From NCBI GenBank assembly GCA_031267015.1, contig JAIRZW010000017.1:1-6961 (forward strand): a DNA stretch of 6,961 bases. The letters are read 5' to 3'. Position numbers and translations under genes: made by a program. A model generated the notes under the pieces. That model had not been told where the DNA came from and searched no databases. It saw only the letters and a list, made by a program, of their open reading frames with translations. The first letter of the stretch is position 1, and each line of letters opens with the position of its first letter. This document shows positions 5,102 through 6,961 of the stretch, one piece after another. This stretch comes from Heliobacteriaceae bacterium (GTDB lineage: Bacteria; Cyanobacteriota; Vampirovibrionia; Gastranaerophilales; Gastranaerophilaceae).

Positions 5102-6961
5102 TTAAATCAGCGTTTCCAATTCTTCTTCCATAAGGCTTTTTTGAAACTGCTCGCATTCGTCGATTAATTCTAAAAGCACGGCGTATTTTTCGCTATGCAA
5201 CACTAACGCTAAATCAATGTTTCCGATATATTCTATCCGGTAATAATCCGGCGCCTTCTCAAGTATCGAAATTAAACCGGTTTCCTCAAAAATGCTGAAC
5301 AGAAGTTCAAACACGGCATAAGACTTGCCCAAAAAGCTTGCGCAGCGGCGCAATTCAACCTTGCCGCCATTGCTGTTGTGCGCGAATTTCAACATCCCGC
5401 TCACAGTCTTTAAAAAGTCTTTTTCATCAAAAGTTCTTATTTCGTAATTCATAAAATGCACGGCCGACGGGCTTGCCTGCTCCAGAATCCGCTCAAACGT
5501 GTCTCTGTCCGCTGGATAATCAAAAAACATCAGAGAATCGCATGTTTTCAGCTCGTCACGGGTTACAATGTTCCTGCTGAGGCACTTAAACGGCTGTAAC
5601 GTATCTAAAACCGGTTTGCTTTCGGCGAAAATAGCAATGCTTTGGCCTGAATTCTTGATATAATCCTCAACCTGCGGCAAAATCCCGGTTTTTTTGCGGT
5701 GGTCGTAGAATTTCAGCTTGTAAGAAACTTCCTCCTCGTGCAGACAATCCGAATGAATATCGTCGATAATCAGCTGTACGCTTGTGTTTCCGTTATATTC
5801 GTTAAGCTGCGGGTGAAAAGCAATGTCCAGCGTATCGCCCGCCACAAGCCCGACGTCACCCTGCCCCCAGCGTACGCAGGTAAGGGGAGGGAGGGATTCT
5901 CCGGCAATGCACGTAAGCCGTAAATGGTCTTTGTTTTCGCCCATTAGGCGTTTTTCTTTTATTTTAAGGTTTTTGACTGAAAAAACCGGACTCGGATTGC
6001 CCGCGCCAAACGGCTCAAGCTGCGAAATCTGCGCCACAAGGTTTTCGTCGATTTCGTCCGCGCTGAGGTCTAAATCAATATTAATAAACGGTTTCAGCTC
6101 TTTCCCTGCTGAAATCTCTTTAATAGTCCTATTTAAGGCGGCTTTAACTTCGTCAAAAGACCCGGTAAATGAACACCCTGCGGCCATTGCGTGCCCGCCG
6201 AACCCGTCAAAAAGCTCCGCGTTTGCGTTTAAAACATCATACAAATGGATTCCCTCAATGCTGCGTGCAGAACAGCGGTACTGCCTGGTTTCCTCGGAAT
6301 ACGTCATTAGAAATGCGGGTTTGTAATACTTTTCAACCAGTTTCGACGCGACAATCCCGATAATCCCGATATGCCAGTCTTTGTTGAACAAAACAATCGC
6401 AGGATTACGGTCATTCACGAGCATGGCTTCCGCCTCCATAACCGTTGTGCGGCAAAGCTCCTGACGGATTTTGTTAAATTCGTTAAGTGATTGAACCGCC
6501 ATTTCAATTTCTGCCTTGTTGTCGGAAATAAGGATTTTCATTGCCTGTTCAGTGGTTTCAAGCCTGCCGGAAGCGTTAATGCGCGGCGCAATCCCGAACG
6601 CAATGTTTTCGGCTGTAATCCCTTTTTCCGGCTTATATCCGGCGCTCTCTAAAAGCCTCGTAAGCCCGTAATGCTTGCCCTGCGCGATTAAGTCGAGCCC
6701 CTTTGCAACAAAATACCTGTTTTCGCCGATTAGCGGCACAACGTCGGCAACCGTTCCGACTGCCACAAGCGGCAAAATTTCGGAAATGAAACTTACGTCA
6801 TTCCGGAAATGACTGCTTGTTGACGCTTTAGCGTCATTACAAGCTGCATTATCCGGAATCTCTTTATTTAAAAGCGCCTGCGCAAGCTTAAACGCGACCC
6901 CGACTCCGGCAAGCGACGCAAGATAGTTTATTTCGCGCGCGCAAAGGCTTTCATCAAGCGC
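5102..6961 (-). CDS. recJ: Single-stranded-DNA-specific exonuclease RecJ (N-terminus beyond right edge)
   Basis: RecJ degrades single-stranded DNA 5' to 3' in recombination and mismatch or base-excision repair. The open frame spans 619 residues and stays open through base 6961. TTG at 6775-6773 is an internal leucine, not the start, because LAGVGVAFKLAQALL lies upstream in frame. Visible blocks (numbered from the edge) are LAGVGVAFKL (17-26), VAVGTVADVVPL (66-77), GIAPRINASGRL (123-134), HIGIIGIVASK (197-207), the DHHA1 motif GFGGHAMAAGC (253-263), an OB fold (about 292-402) with NEYNG and QLIIDDI, and a C-terminal extension of about 200 residues as in Firmicutes-type RecJ. The catalytic DHH motifs lie outside the window. 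Residues 35-55 are an extra in-frame segment encoded by a palindrome. The stop is one base from the convergent AAA stop. Confidence 0.95.
   Translation of the reverse strand, partial: ALDESLCAREINYLASLAGVGVAFKLAQALLNKEIPDNAACNDAKASTSSHFRNDVSFISEILPLVAVGTVADVVPLIGENRYFVAKGLDLIAQGKHYGLTRLLESAGYKPEKGITAENIAFGIAPRINASGRLETTEQAMKILISDNKAEIEMAVQSLNEFNKIRQELCRTTVMEAEAMLVNDRNPAIVLFNKDWHIGIIGIVASKLVEKYYKPAFLMTYSEETRQYRCSARSIEGIHLYDVLNANAELFDGFGGHAMAAGCSFTGSFDEVKAALNRTIKEISAGKELKPFINIDLDLSADEIDENLVAQISQLEPFGAGNPSPVFSVKNLKIKEKRLMGENKDHLRLTCIAGESLPPLTCVRWGQGDVGLVAGDTLDIAFHPQLNEYNGNTSVQLIIDDIHSDCLHEEEVSYKLKFYDHRKKTGILPQVEDYIKNSGQSIAIFAESKPVLDTLQPFKCLSRNIVTRDELKTCDSLMFFDYPADRDTFERILEQASPSAVHFMNYEIRTFDEKDFLKTVSGMLKFAHNSNGGKVELRRCASFLGKSYAVFELLFSIFEETGLISILEKAPDYYRIEYIGNIDLALVLHSEKYAVLLELIDECEQFQKSLMEEELETLI
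5858..5895 (-). repeat. GC-rich imperfect palindrome within recJ
   Basis: It centres on the perfect palindrome GCGTACGC (5870-5877), flanked by CCCTGCCCCC on one side and GGGGAGGG on the other, so the transcript could form a hairpin. It encodes the LPPLTCVRWGQGD segment of the OB-fold region. RecJ length appears normal here, so it need not be an insertion. It stands out for its G/C runs in an otherwise moderate-GC gene. Confidence 0.35.
6797..6859 (-). repeat. 63-bp imperfect palindromic element inserted in frame in recJ
   Basis: The outer arms are perfect 8-mers (ATTCCGGA at 6800-6807, TCCGGAAT at 6852-6859). The centre is a perfect hairpin (TGACGC at 6821-6826, GCGTCA at 6831-6836, 4-base loop). 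Between them AATG and CTTGT blocks also pair with small gaps, so nearly the whole 60 bases fold back. It encodes 21 extra residues (35-55 from the right edge) between QALLNKE and VSFISEILPLVAVGT. It shifts no frame and contains no stop. This is the pattern of coding-region palindromic elements such as the Rickettsia palindromic elements. Confidence 0.7.

Noticed and set aside
5823..6326. 167-codon plus-strand open frame opposite recJ
   Set aside because: It lies wholly antisense to a strong RecJ match, has no recognisable domain, and the high-GC codon pattern of recJ explains it.
6773..6775. TTG as the start of recJ
   Set aside because: The frame continues upstream with clear RecJ sequence (LAGVGVAFKLAQALL), so this is an internal leucine.
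1..6961. CRISPR array, tRNA, rRNA, transposase or integrase
   Set aside because: No spaced direct-repeat array, cloverleaf-like sequence or transposase motif was seen on either strand.

Overview
The window looks like a chromosomal segment from a Melainabacteria/Vampirovibrionia-type bacterium, probably Gastranaerophilales-like. This rests on pattern recognition, not a search. The clues are the prepilin leader MKKGFTLAEVLITLG with its Cys-rich C-terminus, a membrane AAA protein with an Ala/Pro-rich N-terminus and a 'NDTFEGKKK' segment, and flagellar and RecJ sequences that are clearly bacterial but diverged from model organisms.

Layout, left to right. Positions 1-933 (minus) hold the N-terminal 311 residues of FliF, the flagellar MS-ring protein, which runs off the left edge. 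FliE (1009-1347, minus) precedes it in the same transcription unit. A 75-bp gap between them carries a hairpin and a 7-bp-period repeat. Positions 1348-1601 contain no gene. They hold the fliE leader and a terminator-like hairpin whose T-tract points along the plus strand. Positions 1602-3026 (minus) encode a PLP-dependent Orn/Lys/Arg decarboxylase family enzyme, apparently leaderless. Its promoter is divergent from a strong sigma70-type promoter (3061-3089) that drives a plus-strand pair: a type IV pilin-like/pseudopilin protein (3156-3845) and a membrane-anchored AAA+ ATPase (3919-5100). This pair is visibly more AT-rich than its neighbours. Convergent to it, with one base between the stop codons, is recJ (5102 to beyond 6961, minus), the single-strand-specific exonuclease, whose N-terminal DHH part lies off the right edge.

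How the parts relate. fliE and fliF are consecutive assembly steps of one machine: the MS ring and the adaptor to the proximal rod. The pilin-like protein and AAA ATPase share a strand and probably a transcript, but nothing in the sequence proves that they act together. The decarboxylase (polyamine metabolism) and recJ (DNA repair) are housekeeping genes.

The most notable item is a 63-bp imperfect palindrome (6797-6859) lying in frame inside recJ. It adds exactly 21 codons in a linker between two conserved RecJ blocks. This resembles the palindromic elements known inside Rickettsia genes. Other leads are the spastin/Vps4-like AAA domain on a bacterial membrane anchor with one arginine-finger position changed, the orphan plus-strand terminator, and the leaderless start of the decarboxylase.
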